In this document: piece by piece, positions 27,765 through 36,729 of the stretch | Numbering within the stretch: the first letter of the stretch is position 1 | Layout: every line of letters begins with the position of its first letter | From: Saprospiraceae bacterium | GTDB taxonomy: Bacteria; Bacteroidota; Bacteroidia; Chitinophagales; Saprospiraceae | Direction of reading: 5' to 3' | DNA: 64,000 bases | Assembly (NCBI GenBank): GCA_016714025.1 | Contig: JADJOB010000002.1 | Location: 1,768,001-1,832,000 of the forward strand | The notes under the pieces: model-generated | Databases searched by the model: none | What the model was told of the DNA's origin: nothing | The model's input: only the letters and a program-made list of their open reading frames with translations | Program-made: the position numbers and the translations under genes

Positions 27765-28712
27765 ATGTCATCAGAACGCATATTAATTCTCGGTGCCAAT
27801 GGCCAAATTGGAACCGTTTTGACTCATTCACTTCGATCCAAATTTGGCAATGATTCGGTCATCAGTTCAGACCTCCAGGCATCTAAGCTGCAAACTGGCC
27901 CCCATGAAATTTTAAACGTATTGGATAAACCTGGATTGGAAGCAATAGTTTCTAAATACCAGATTACACAGATCTATCACTTAGCAGCCATTCTTTCAGC
28001 AAGAGGAGAGCAAGATCCACAGAATACCTGGAAGATCAATATGGATGGATTGATGAATGTTTTAACGGTTTCGGTAGATAAAAAAATATCAAAACTATTT
28101 TACCCAAGTACGATTGCAATTTATGGGCATTCTACGCCCAAGCACATGACCCCTCAGGAAGCCAGTTTTATACCTGCTACGGTTTATGGTATTAGTAAAA
28201 TTGCAGGGGAGCATTGGTGTAATTATTTCTATACCCGATATGGTTTGGATGTTCGATCGCTCCGATATCCGGGGGTTATCAGTTGGCAATCAGATCCGGG
28301 AGGAGGTACCACCGATTATGCAGTTGAAATATTCCATTTCGCTTTGAAAGAAAAGAAATACACCTGTTTTTTAGAAGCGGACACCCGTTTGCCAATGATT
28401 CACATGGATGATTGCATTCGTGCTACCTTGGAATTGATGGATGCACCCAAAGAATTGATCCACATACGAACCTCTTACAATTTAGCCAGCATGAGTTTTA
28501 CTCCGGCTGAATTGGCAGCAGAAATTAAAAAGCACATTCCGGAATTTGAAATATTCTATAAACCGGATTTTAGGCAAGCCATTGCTGCATCCTGGTCAGA
28601 AAGTATTGATGATTCAGTAGCCCGTCGCGATTGGAATTGGAAGCCTTCCTATGATCTGGCTTCATTAACAGCGGATATGCTGGAGCATTTGAGAATTAAA
28701 TTAAACACCTAA
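27765..28712 (+). CDS. L-threonine 3-dehydrogenase, short-chain (epimerase-like) type
   Basis: About 315 residues from the ATG at 27765, which places the Rossmann motif ILGANGQIGT at residue 6; an in-frame ATG 81 bp upstream would add an unlikely N-terminus. YPSTIAIYG and VYGISKIAG hold the Ser/Thr and Tyr-x3-Lys catalytic residues of extended SDR enzymes. RYPGVISWQSDPGGGTTDYA is characteristic of the UDP-glucose-epimerase-like threonine dehydrogenases. The enzyme oxidises L-threonine to 2-amino-3-ketobutyrate with NAD, and the next gene, kbl, takes that product. The two genes are 20 bp apart, so they are an operon for threonine breakdown to glycine and acetyl-CoA. Confidence 0.9.
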   Translation: MSSERILILGANGQIGTVLTHSLRSKFGNDSVISSDLQASKLQTGPHEILNVLDKPGLEAIVSKYQITQIYHLAAILSARGEQDPQNTWKINMDGLMNVLTVSVDKKISKLFYPSTIAIYGHSTPKHMTPQEASFIPATVYGISKIAGEHWCNYFYTRYGLDVRSLRYPGVISWQSDPGGGTTDYAVEIFHFALKEKKYTCFLEADTRLPMIHMDDCIRATLELMDAPKELIHIRTSYNLASMSFTPAELAAEIKKHIPEFEIFYKPDFRQAIAASWSESIDDSVARRDWNWKPSYDLASLTADMLEHLRIKLNT

Positions 28713-28732
28713 ATTGTTTTAAATTAAACAAT

Positions 28733-29920
28733 ATGTTTGGAGATATCAGAAAACAATTGGCCGATGAATTGCAGACAATAGAATCAGCCGGCCTTTATAA
28801 ACGAGAACGCACCATCACATCCCCGCAGGGTGCCGTTATTCAGACCAAAGAGGGTGGGGAAGTCCTCAATTTTTGTGCTAACAATTATTTAGGATTGTCC
28901 TCTCATCCGGATGTGATCCAGGCGGCAAAAGATGCTATTGATCATTATGGTTATGGAATGTCGTCCGTTCGATTTATTTGCGGCACTCAGGATCAACATA
29001 AAGAATTAGAGAAAAAGACTGCTGCATTTTTAGGAATGGAAGATTGCATTTTATATGCTGCAGCATTTGATGCCAATGGAGGCATTTTTGAACCCATCCT
29101 CGTTGAACAGGATGCCATCATTTCAGACGAATTAAACCATGCTTCGATCATCGACGGCATTCGTTTATGCAAAGCACAACGCTATCGTTACAAAAACAAC
29201 GATATGAATGACCTGGAAATGCAATTGCAAGCCGCTTCAGGAGCCAGAAGAAAATTAATTGTAACGGATGGTGTTTTTTCTATGGATGGCACCATTGCAC
29301 AATTGGATAAAATTTGTTATCTGGCAGATCGATATCAAGCCATGGTGATGATCGATGAATGTCATGCCAGCGGATTTATGGGAAAAACAGGACGCGGGAC
29401 TCATGAATACCGAAATGTAATGGATCGGATTGATATCATTACTGGTACCTATGGCAAAGCACTGGGCGGTGCTTCCGGAGGATTTACTGCGGCGCGAAAA
29501 GAAATCGTTGACATGTTGAGACAACGGTCCAGACCCTATTTATTTTCCAATACCTTGGCCCCTTCTATCGTAGGAGCTTCCATTAAAGTATTGGATTTAC
29601 TTTCCTCAACAACCTCTTTGCGCGATAGACTTGAAACCAATACAAAGTATTTTAGAAATGCAATGACTCAGGCAGGTTTCAACATCCTTCCTGGTGAACA
29701 TCCCATTGTTCCGGTCATGTTGTACGATGCACCCCTTGCACAAAAAATGGCAGCTGAATTATTGAAAGAAGGTATTTATGTGGTTGGATTTTTCTATCCG
29801 GTGGTACCACAAGGCAAAGCGCGAATCCGCGTTCAAATTTCTGCCGGACACGCACCAGAACATTTAGAAAAATGTGTAGCAGCCTTTACAAAAATTGGTA
29901 AGCAATTGCAGGTAATTTAA
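28733..29920 (+). CDS. kbl: Glycine C-acetyltransferase (2-amino-3-ketobutyrate CoA ligase)
   Basis: 395 residues, the family's normal length. This PLP enzyme splits 2-amino-3-ketobutyrate with CoA to glycine and acetyl-CoA. Motifs: NFCANNYLGLSSHP near residue 50, SVRFICGTQDQHKELE, ISDELNHASIIDGIR, VMIDECHASGFMG, and TGTYGKALGGASGG with the PLP Lys at about 242. The pairing with the upstream threonine dehydrogenase makes the assignment firm over the related 8-amino-7-oxononanoate synthase and ALA synthase. Confidence 0.94.
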   Translation: MFGDIRKQLADELQTIESAGLYKRERTITSPQGAVIQTKEGGEVLNFCANNYLGLSSHPDVIQAAKDAIDHYGYGMSSVRFICGTQDQHKELEKKTAAFLGMEDCILYAAAFDANGGIFEPILVEQDAIISDELNHASIIDGIRLCKAQRYRYKNNDMNDLEMQLQAASGARRKLIVTDGVFSMDGTIAQLDKICYLADRYQAMVMIDECHASGFMGKTGRGTHEYRNVMDRIDIITGTYGKALGGASGGFTAARKEIVDMLRQRSRPYLFSNTLAPSIVGASIKVLDLLSSTTSLRDRLETNTKYFRNAMTQAGFNILPGEHPIVPVMLYDAPLAQKMAAELLKEGIYVVGFFYPVVPQGKARIRVQISAGHAPEHLEKCVAAFTKIGKQLQVI

Positions 29921-30194
29921 TTTAAATGTAAGAATGAATATTCAATCCCATCCTTCCACAACACAGGGTTTCAAACCAGTGTTGGGTAACGATGGAACTT
30001 TTTCACTTTGGAAATTCTTAAAAGTTTGAATAGGAGGTATTAAAACTCACATGGATCGGGTCGGGCTGCGAATTTATTGAAACGTGTGATACAAATTTCT
30101 TTCGTCCAGATCTCATAAAAAAAGCTTTCAAATTATTTTGTAACTTAGAGCAGCATTTTTGGCCTGTTCTTGTTTTATTTTTAATTGAAAGAAA

Positions 30195-32417
30195 ATGAAA
30201 GTATCAAGTTTCTTGTTAATTGCATCTATTGTTTGCTTTTGGAATTACGCTTCCAAAGCACAGAATAGTGATATTTCTTATTTAACTGTTTTAAGCCCAA
30301 ATCGACTCATTAAGGTTTATCATAAAGACAGTTCATACTTTAGAGCTGCAAGTAGTTGGGGGGCATTAATTCAAGGCCCAAATTTAGTTGCTTCGGCAAC
30401 AATACCCCAAACAGATGCATTCTTATGCAACAGTGATAATTCAGATTTTAATGGAAAAATTGTACTCATCAATCGGGGAACATGTGAATTTAGCACGAAA
30501 GCCTTGCATGCCCAAAATTTAGGTGCGATTGCCGTCATCATAGTTAATTTTGAAAATGCTCTCCTAACAATGGGAGCAGGAGCTGTTGGAAATCAAGTAC
30601 ATATTCCTGTACTTTTTGTTACAAATGAAGTTGGAGCTCCTTTAATTGAAGCAGTCAAGAATCAAGAATCGGTTGTATTGTCTATTGGGAATTCACCGGA
30701 AGGTTTTAGTTTTTTAAATGGCCGGTTGATTCATGATGAAAATACAAATTGTAAATCGGATATTATAGAATCAAGTTTGTCTTATTGGAGTATCAACATT
30801 GAGGATAAAACAGGATATCAATATCGAATTAAATCAAATGAAAAAGGTTATTATTATAGTTTTTTAAATCCAGAGAACAGTCCATATAAACTCAATTTAA
30901 TTTCGCCCAATAATTCCTGGTTTGATTGTGAAGGAGAAAAGATAATTTCAACAGGGAAAGGAGATACCAGTACAGTTGATTTTTTAGCAAAGGGAATTAA
31001 GGATTGTGTGGAACTTCATACGGAAATAAGCAGTTCGCGATTGATTCGATGTTTTCCAACAAGTTTTACAGTCCAAGTTTGTAATTTGGGAACCTTGCCA
31101 GCAGAAAATGCATTTGTGGATGTTAAATTGGCAAAATTCTTCGACCCAATCGAAAATACCAATATAAATTTCAGTTTATTGAATCCGGATTTATATCGGT
31201 TTAATTTGAACACGATAAAATCAAATCAATGTATTGAAATAAAATTCATTGCAAAAGTTTCTTGCGATTCTGCACAATTAGGTCAAACCTTGTGTTATAG
31301 TGCCCACGCATATCCAGATACCAGTTGCAAGGAATTAAGTGCTTTGTGGAGTGGAGCTAATCTTATAATTAAAGATACTTGTACCTATCGGGATGTTGTT
31401 TTTGATATTCATAACAACGGTACTGGCGATATGACTAAACGATCTACCTATCTCGTGTTTAAAGATGATCAACTGTATCGTTCGGCACAATTTCAATTAG
31501 CTAAAGGAAAAACAGAGACCATTATAGTACCTGCTGATGGTTCAACCTGGCATGTACAAGCCAATCAGGAGGCATATAATCCAAAAAATTCTATTGTGTA
31601 TAAAACAAATGAAGCCTGTTCTGGTAATGGGACTTTTAACACAGGTTTTGCTCTAAATTTTCCAATTGGAGAAGAAGGATTTGCTTCAGATGAAGACTGC
31701 AGAGAAGTTCGTGGCGCATACGATCCCAATGAAAAGGAAGCAATTCCCAGAGGCAATGGACCTGACCATTTAATAAATTTAAATACAGAAATAGAGTATA
31801 CGATCCATTTTCAAAATACAGGAAATGATACAGCTTATAACATTATCGTAGAGGATGAATTGCCAGCAGCATTAGATGTTAAGTCCATTCACAGTTTGAA
31901 CTCAAGCCATCCATTTCAATTGGAAATTTTTCCTAAAGCGAAACTTGTGTTCAAATTTAACAAGATTGCTTTGGTTGATAGTTTTGCAAATGAGCCCAAA
32001 TCTCATGGTTTTGTCTCATTTAAAATAAAACAAAATCCCAACAATGCGATTGGTACACAAATCGAAAACAAGGCAGATATATTTTTCGATTTTAATCCAC
32101 CCATTAGTACCAATTATACATTTCATGAAGTTGGAATTACAAGAGAGTTGGTTTCTAATGAATTACTGGATTTGCCTGACGTTATCGAACTGTTTCCCAA
32201 TCCGGGAAGTCCTGAATCCGAGTTTCAATTGCAATCCAATGAATATGATAAAGCCAAATGGAAGCTAATTGATTTAAATGGAACCACCTTAGCTTCAGGT
32301 AGGGTTTTAGTGGATAGAATTAGTTTTCCTGTTTCAATAAATCTTAATGGCGTTTATATTTTGGAACTGGAATTAGGAACACATAAAAAACTCATAAAAA
32401 AACTGATCATTAATTAG
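30195..32417 (+). CDS. PA-domain surface protein with T9SS sorting domain
   Basis: 740 residues with a signal peptide (cleavage near ASKAQN). A protease-associated (PA) domain lies at about 60-160 (GKIVLINRGTCEFSTKALHAQ, then IPVLFVTNEVG). The middle is beta-rich. About 520-650 is a DUF11-like repeat unit of secreted Bacteroidota proteins (YDPNEKEAIPRG, IEYTIHFQNTGNDTAYNI, ENKADIFFDFNPPI). The last ~75 residues look like a T9SS type A sorting domain (IELFPNPGSPES, ending KKLIKKLIIN). The protein should be exported to the surface by T9SS. No catalytic protease domain is seen, so the PA domain probably mediates binding. Confidence 0.83.
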   Translation: MKVSSFLLIASIVCFWNYASKAQNSDISYLTVLSPNRLIKVYHKDSSYFRAASSWGALIQGPNLVASATIPQTDAFLCNSDNSDFNGKIVLINRGTCEFSTKALHAQNLGAIAVIIVNFENALLTMGAGAVGNQVHIPVLFVTNEVGAPLIEAVKNQESVVLSIGNSPEGFSFLNGRLIHDENTNCKSDIIESSLSYWSINIEDKTGYQYRIKSNEKGYYYSFLNPENSPYKLNLISPNNSWFDCEGEKIISTGKGDTSTVDFLAKGIKDCVELHTEISSSRLIRCFPTSFTVQVCNLGTLPAENAFVDVKLAKFFDPIENTNINFSLLNPDLYRFNLNTIKSNQCIEIKFIAKVSCDSAQLGQTLCYSAHAYPDTSCKELSALWSGANLIIKDTCTYRDVVFDIHNNGTGDMTKRSTYLVFKDDQLYRSAQFQLAKGKTETIIVPADGSTWHVQANQEAYNPKNSIVYKTNEACSGNGTFNTGFALNFPIGEEGFASDEDCREVRGAYDPNEKEAIPRGNGPDHLINLNTEIEYTIHFQNTGNDTAYNIIVEDELPAALDVKSIHSLNSSHPFQLEIFPKAKLVFKFNKIALVDSFANEPKSHGFVSFKIKQNPNNAIGTQIENKADIFFDFNPPISTNYTFHEVGITRELVSNELLDLPDVIELFPNPGSPESEFQLQSNEYDKAKWKLIDLNGTTLASGRVLVDRISFPVSINLNGVYILELELGTHKKLIKKLIIN

Positions 32418-32738
32418 GCAAGTTGAATCAGGATTAATGGTTGGATCTTTAAATGACTGGAAGATTTATTTTGACATCTATATATTTTTTTGTCACACAG
32501 GTTCATGATCAGCAAGCACTAAATTTTATATCCTTTAGAGCTAAAGTTTTTCGTACTCCCCAATAATGATCGCTAAAACCTAGTCTAAAGTTTCAAGTTT
32601 TCATGGAGAAGGTGCAATTCTAGTCCAATCAATATTCTATTCCATTCCAAACCTAAAAGACTAAATTCTAAAAGTCTAAGCACCTAAAATTACATCTATA
32701 CGAAAACATTCGTACATTCGCCCTCTTAATCACTAATT
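32418..32738. other. Gene-free spacer
   Basis: This is 321 bp between two plus-strand genes. It contains a short inverted repeat (CTTTAGAGCTAAAG near 32543) but no T-tract after it, and no gene. The promoter of the tricorn-type protease gene is presumably in the last 100 bp. Confidence 0.45.
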
Positions 32739-35700
32739 ATGAATGTAAAAAGTAGTTTAACCTGCTCATTTTTAGCAATTTATTGTTTGCTTTCGGCTCA
32801 GGAAAGTCGTCTGTTGCGCTTTCCAACCATCTTTAACGATCAGGTTGCCTTTAGTTATGCAGGCGATTTGTACACCGTTTCTGCCAATGGCGGTACTGCC
32901 CGGAAATTGACCAATCACCCGGGTCAGGAAATTTTTGCACGCTATGCTCCGGATGGCAAGCACATCGCTTTCACCGGCCAATACGATGGCAATTCTGAAA
33001 TTTATATCATGCCTGCCAATGGAGGTGAGCCCAAACGATTGACCTATACCGCAACCCTTAACCGCGACGATGTATCCGACCGGATGGGTCCAAATAATTT
33101 GTGTATGACCTGGAAAGACAATGAATCCATTGTTTACCGGGGTCGTTGGCGCGATTTTAATGACTGGAAAGGTCAATTGTATCTCTGCAATATCAAAGGC
33201 GGACTTTCAGAACAATTGCCACTGGATCACGGTGGATTTTGTTCGTACAATGCAGATAAATCAAAAATGGCTTACAACTATGTATTTCGTGAATTTCGTA
33301 CCTGGAAACGTTACCGCGGTGGTCAGGCAGATGACATTCGCATTTTTGATTTTCAAACCAAACAAAGCACAAAAATATCCGACAACAATGCACAGGATAT
33401 TATCCCGATGTGGGTGGGTTCTAAAATTTATTACCTCTCAGATCGCGATGCACGGATGAATTTATTTTGCTATGATATCAATACCAGGCAAACAAAAAAA
33501 ATAACAGACTTTAAAGACTTTGATTGCAAATTTCCATCATCCAATGGAAACTGGATAGTTTTTGAAAATGGAGGTTACATTTATAAATTAAATGCAAGTA
33601 CAGATAAATATGAAAAAATAAGCATCAGCTTGCAGGAAGATTTTGCATCCGGAAGAACCAAATACGTCAATGCAAAAGATTACATCGAAAATTGGGATAT
33701 CGGTCCGGATGGAAATCGGGCTGTGTTCTGTGCTCGCGGGGATGTATTTACTATACCTGCGAAAAATGGTGCCGTGCGCAATATGACCAAATCTTCAGGC
33801 GCTCACGATCGCGATGCGGCCTGGTCCCCCAACGGAAAATACATTGCATACATCAGTGATGCATCCGGTGAGGATGAAATTTATCTGTTACAAGCCGATG
33901 GGACATTACCTGCTGTTCAACTTACAAAAAACGGTGACAATTATAAATATGGCATTCGGTGGTCCCCTGACAGCAAAATGATTTTGTACAGTGATCGCAA
34001 ACAACGTTTGTACAGTGTAGATGTAATGAGTAAAGATGTTATTCAAATTCAAGCCAACGACTATTTTGAAATCCGTGATTACAATTGGTCCCCTGACAGC
34101 AAATTTGTTTGCTACACCAATCCGGAAGGAAAAAATAATTCAACCATTCATATTTTTTCTATGGCTGAGAAAAAGAATTATGCAGTCACAGAAAATTGGT
34201 TTCAATCGTATGGACCGGTATTTAGTCCGGATGGAAAATACTTATTTTTTGTATCAGAACGCAGCTTCAATCCAAGTTATAATAATGTGGAATGGAATTA
34301 CGCCTATTTTGATTTGGCAAAAATCTATTGCATTCCTCTTCGCAAAGAATTAAAGAATCCATTCGAACCCAAATCGGATGAAGTCATGGTAAAAGATACA
34401 GCCAATAAAAAGGAAGATGCAAAATCAAGCAAATCAGATACAGCGAAAAAAGATGCAAATGCAAATAAAATAGATTTTGATGGCATCACAGAACGAGTCG
34501 TAGAAATTCCTGGAAGTCCTGGAAATTATTTTGGATTGGAAACGGGAAATGATAAACTCTATTATTTCCGTGCTTCACAGCGTGATAAAATGAAGTGGTT
34601 TGTTTATGATTTGAATTCTCAAAAAGAAACCGAATTGGGTACCGATGTCAATGGCTATTCATTTGCAGCGGATGGTAAAAAAGTTATGGTTGCAGCAAAC
34701 AGGAATTTTTATATCATAGATATCCCATCTGCAAAACCCAATCTCGAAAATCCTTTAAATCTGGATGATATGAAATTATGGGTAGACCGCAGCGCAGAGT
34801 GGAACCAGATTTACAATGAATGCTGGAGGCAAATGCGGGATTTTGTATATGATCCAAACCTTCATGGAGTCGATTGGAAAAAATTAAAAACCAACTATGC
34901 TCAGTTGTTGCCTTATGTAAACAATCGTACCGATCTGACCTATGTAATCGGCGAATTGATTGGTGAATTAAATCTGGGTCACTCCTACGTGGGAGGTGGT
35001 GATTATCCAAAAGCAGATCGTATCCCCATGGGATTATTAGGGGCAGAAGTTATCAAAGATCCATCGGGTTATATTAAAGTTGTAAAAATATTGAAAGGCG
35101 AAAACTGGGATAAGAATAACCGTTCTCCATTAACCGAAATCGGTGTAAATGTTAAGGAAGGTGATTTTATTTTAGCAGTAGATGGAAATTCAACTAAGAA
35201 TGTTTCAGATTTTTATCAGTTGTTAGTTGGTACAGCAGGAAAGCAAGTTCGGCTAAAAGTAAATTCAAAAGCAAGTGAAACGGGTTCACGGGATGTTACC
35301 GTGATTCCAATTGCAGACGAGCAAAAATTATATTATTACAGCTGGGTACAAAAAAATATTGCAAAAGTTACAGCTGCTACCAATGGCCGTGTGGGTTATT
35401 TGCACATACCCAATATGGGATCAGAAGGATTGAATGAATTTGTAAAATACTATTACGCACAATTAAATAAAGAAGCATTAATTGTAGATGATCGTGGCAA
35501 TGGTGGAGGAAATGTATCTCCACATATTATCGAACGTTTACGCAGGGAACCGGTACAAGTAACCGTAAGCCGAAATGGCAAACCAAGTTTTGAACCTGCC
35601 GAACAAATCATCGGTCCAAAAATTGCTTTAATTGACGAGTATTCTGCAAGCGATGGAGACATTTTTGCGTATCGTTTCAGAAAACATAAATTAGGGACTA

Positions 35701-35987
35701 TAATTGGAAAAAGAAGCTGGGGTGGTGTTGTTGGGATCCGTGGAAGTTTGCCCATCGTAGATGGCGGATTTCTAAATCGTCCGGAATTTTCAAGATACAA
35801 TGTGGAAGGCACCCAATGGGAAATAGAAGGACATGGTGTTGATCCGGATATAGTTGTTGAAAATGATCCCTACAAAGCATTTATTGGCGAAGATCAACAA
35901 CTGGATAAAGCCATCGAACTGATTAAAGAACAAATGAAAGGTAAATCGTATCTGGAGCCCGCACCTCCGGCATATCCGAAGAAATAG
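32739..35987 (+). CDS. Tricorn-type S41 serine protease
   Basis: 1082 residues with a signal peptide. A first beta-propeller of PD40-like repeats (DGKHIAFTGQYDGNSEIY) and a second (WSPNGKYIAYISDASGEDEIY, WSPDSKMILYS, FSPDGKYLFFVSE) fill about 30-530, followed by a Lys/Asp-rich linker near 550-590. A PDZ domain lies at about 770-860 and the S41 protease core at about 880-1050. The catalytic residues fit tricorn: His in NLGHSYVGGG at about 747, and Ser in EYSASDGDIF at about 969, close to tricorn His746 and Ser965. Tricorn proteases trim peptides from larger proteolytic machines; this form, with a signal peptide, probably works in the periplasm or is exported. Confidence 0.93.
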   Translation: MNVKSSLTCSFLAIYCLLSAQESRLLRFPTIFNDQVAFSYAGDLYTVSANGGTARKLTNHPGQEIFARYAPDGKHIAFTGQYDGNSEIYIMPANGGEPKRLTYTATLNRDDVSDRMGPNNLCMTWKDNESIVYRGRWRDFNDWKGQLYLCNIKGGLSEQLPLDHGGFCSYNADKSKMAYNYVFREFRTWKRYRGGQADDIRIFDFQTKQSTKISDNNAQDIIPMWVGSKIYYLSDRDARMNLFCYDINTRQTKKITDFKDFDCKFPSSNGNWIVFENGGYIYKLNASTDKYEKISISLQEDFASGRTKYVNAKDYIENWDIGPDGNRAVFCARGDVFTIPAKNGAVRNMTKSSGAHDRDAAWSPNGKYIAYISDASGEDEIYLLQADGTLPAVQLTKNGDNYKYGIRWSPDSKMILYSDRKQRLYSVDVMSKDVIQIQANDYFEIRDYNWSPDSKFVCYTNPEGKNNSTIHIFSMAEKKNYAVTENWFQSYGPVFSPDGKYLFFVSERSFNPSYNNVEWNYAYFDLAKIYCIPLRKELKNPFEPKSDEVMVKDTANKKEDAKSSKSDTAKKDANANKIDFDGITERVVEIPGSPGNYFGLETGNDKLYYFRASQRDKMKWFVYDLNSQKETELGTDVNGYSFAADGKKVMVAANRNFYIIDIPSAKPNLENPLNLDDMKLWVDRSAEWNQIYNECWRQMRDFVYDPNLHGVDWKKLKTNYAQLLPYVNNRTDLTYVIGELIGELNLGHSYVGGGDYPKADRIPMGLLGAEVIKDPSGYIKVVKILKGENWDKNNRSPLTEIGVNVKEGDFILAVDGNSTKNVSDFYQLLVGTAGKQVRLKVNSKASETGSRDVTVIPIADEQKLYYYSWVQKNIAKVTAATNGRVGYLHIPNMGSEGLNEFVKYYYAQLNKEALIVDDRGNGGGNVSPHIIERLRREPVQVTVSRNGKPSFEPAEQIIGPKIALIDEYSASDGDIFAYRFRKHKLGTIIGKRSWGGVVGIRGSLPIVDGGFLNRPEFSRYNVEGTQWEIEGHGVDPDIVVENDPYKAFIGEDQQLDKAIELIKEQMKGKSYLEPAPPAYPKK

Positions 35988-36007
35988 AAATTTCGTAAAA
36001 ATAATCA

Positions 36008-36430
36008 ACCTCTTGGAACGGATTAAAGCCCCTTCCAAGGGGTTTGGGGTTCATAAGAATGATATTGTTACCATTATGTAATTCATTATTCTGCTGAACC
36101 ATCAGTTCTTTTTATTGCGAAGAAGAAATTACCTCTTGGAACGGATTAAAGCCCCTTCCAAGGGGTTTGGGGTTCATAAGAATGATATTGTTACCATTAT
36201 GTAATTCATTATTCTGCTGAACCATCAGTTCTTTTTATTGCGAAGAAGCAATTACCTCTTGGAACGGATTAAAGCCCCTTCCAAGGGGTTTGGGGTTCAG
36301 ATGAATAATATTGTTACCATTATGTAATTCATTATTCTGCTGAACCATCAGTTCTTTTTATTGCGAAGAAGCTATTACTTCTTGGAACGGATTAAAGCCC
36401 CTTCCAAGGGGTTTGGGGTTCAGATGAATG
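36008..36430. repeat. 123-bp tandem repeat, three full units plus a partial fourth
   Basis: Units start at 36008, 36131, 36254 and 36377, exactly 123 bp apart. Each contains the palindrome CCCCTTCCAAGGGG followed by TTTGGGG, then a conserved AT-rich stretch ending TTTTTATTGCGAAGAAG. Units differ at only a few positions (for example TTCATAAG vs TTCAGATG), so the array is recent. The palindrome could fold as a hairpin. The fourth unit diverges after about 50 bp. Confidence 0.92.
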
Positions 36431-36507
36431 ATTTGAGCATCATCATTTTTACAACATCCTTCTAAACTCCTATCTTGCCAGGTGGTGGCTTTGTAAGTAA
36501 TGGAAAT

Positions 36508-36543
36508 AGTTAAAGCTCCTTATCAAAAGGGTTTAGGATACAT
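36508..36543. repeat. Degenerate fifth copy of the repeat core
   Basis: TTAAAGCTCCTTATCAAAA then GGGTTTAGGATACAT matches the array core (TTAAAGCCCCTTCCAAGGGG then TTTGGGGTTCAT) with several changes, including loss of the palindrome. It is probably an older, decayed copy. Confidence 0.55.
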
Positions 36544-36729
36544 GATCCATGGATTAGATAACAAAAAGCAATAATCTTTTTAGATTTATTGGAAAATTTA
36601 GTCTTTTATTCTGCCTGCTTGGTCGGTGATTTAGTATTCAACATCTATTAACAGTTGAATTTTCAATGTACCTGAAACTAATTCGAATTATTAAGGGTTT
36701 CCTTGTTGGAATAACTCTCAATTTTATAA

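Larger units (their letters stand above)
35988..36729. other. Gene-free region dominated by tandem repeats
   Basis: 742 bp with no credible gene. It holds the 123-bp tandem array (36008-36430), a degenerate fifth copy of the repeat core near 36508-36543, and then about 185 bp of A+T-rich sequence leading to the TonB-dependent receptor gene. Confidence 0.7.

Noticed and set aside
36008..36430. Considered a CRISPR array because of the regular spacing
   Set aside because: The whole 123-bp unit is repeated, including the would-be spacers, so it is a simple tandem repeat; no cas gene is near.
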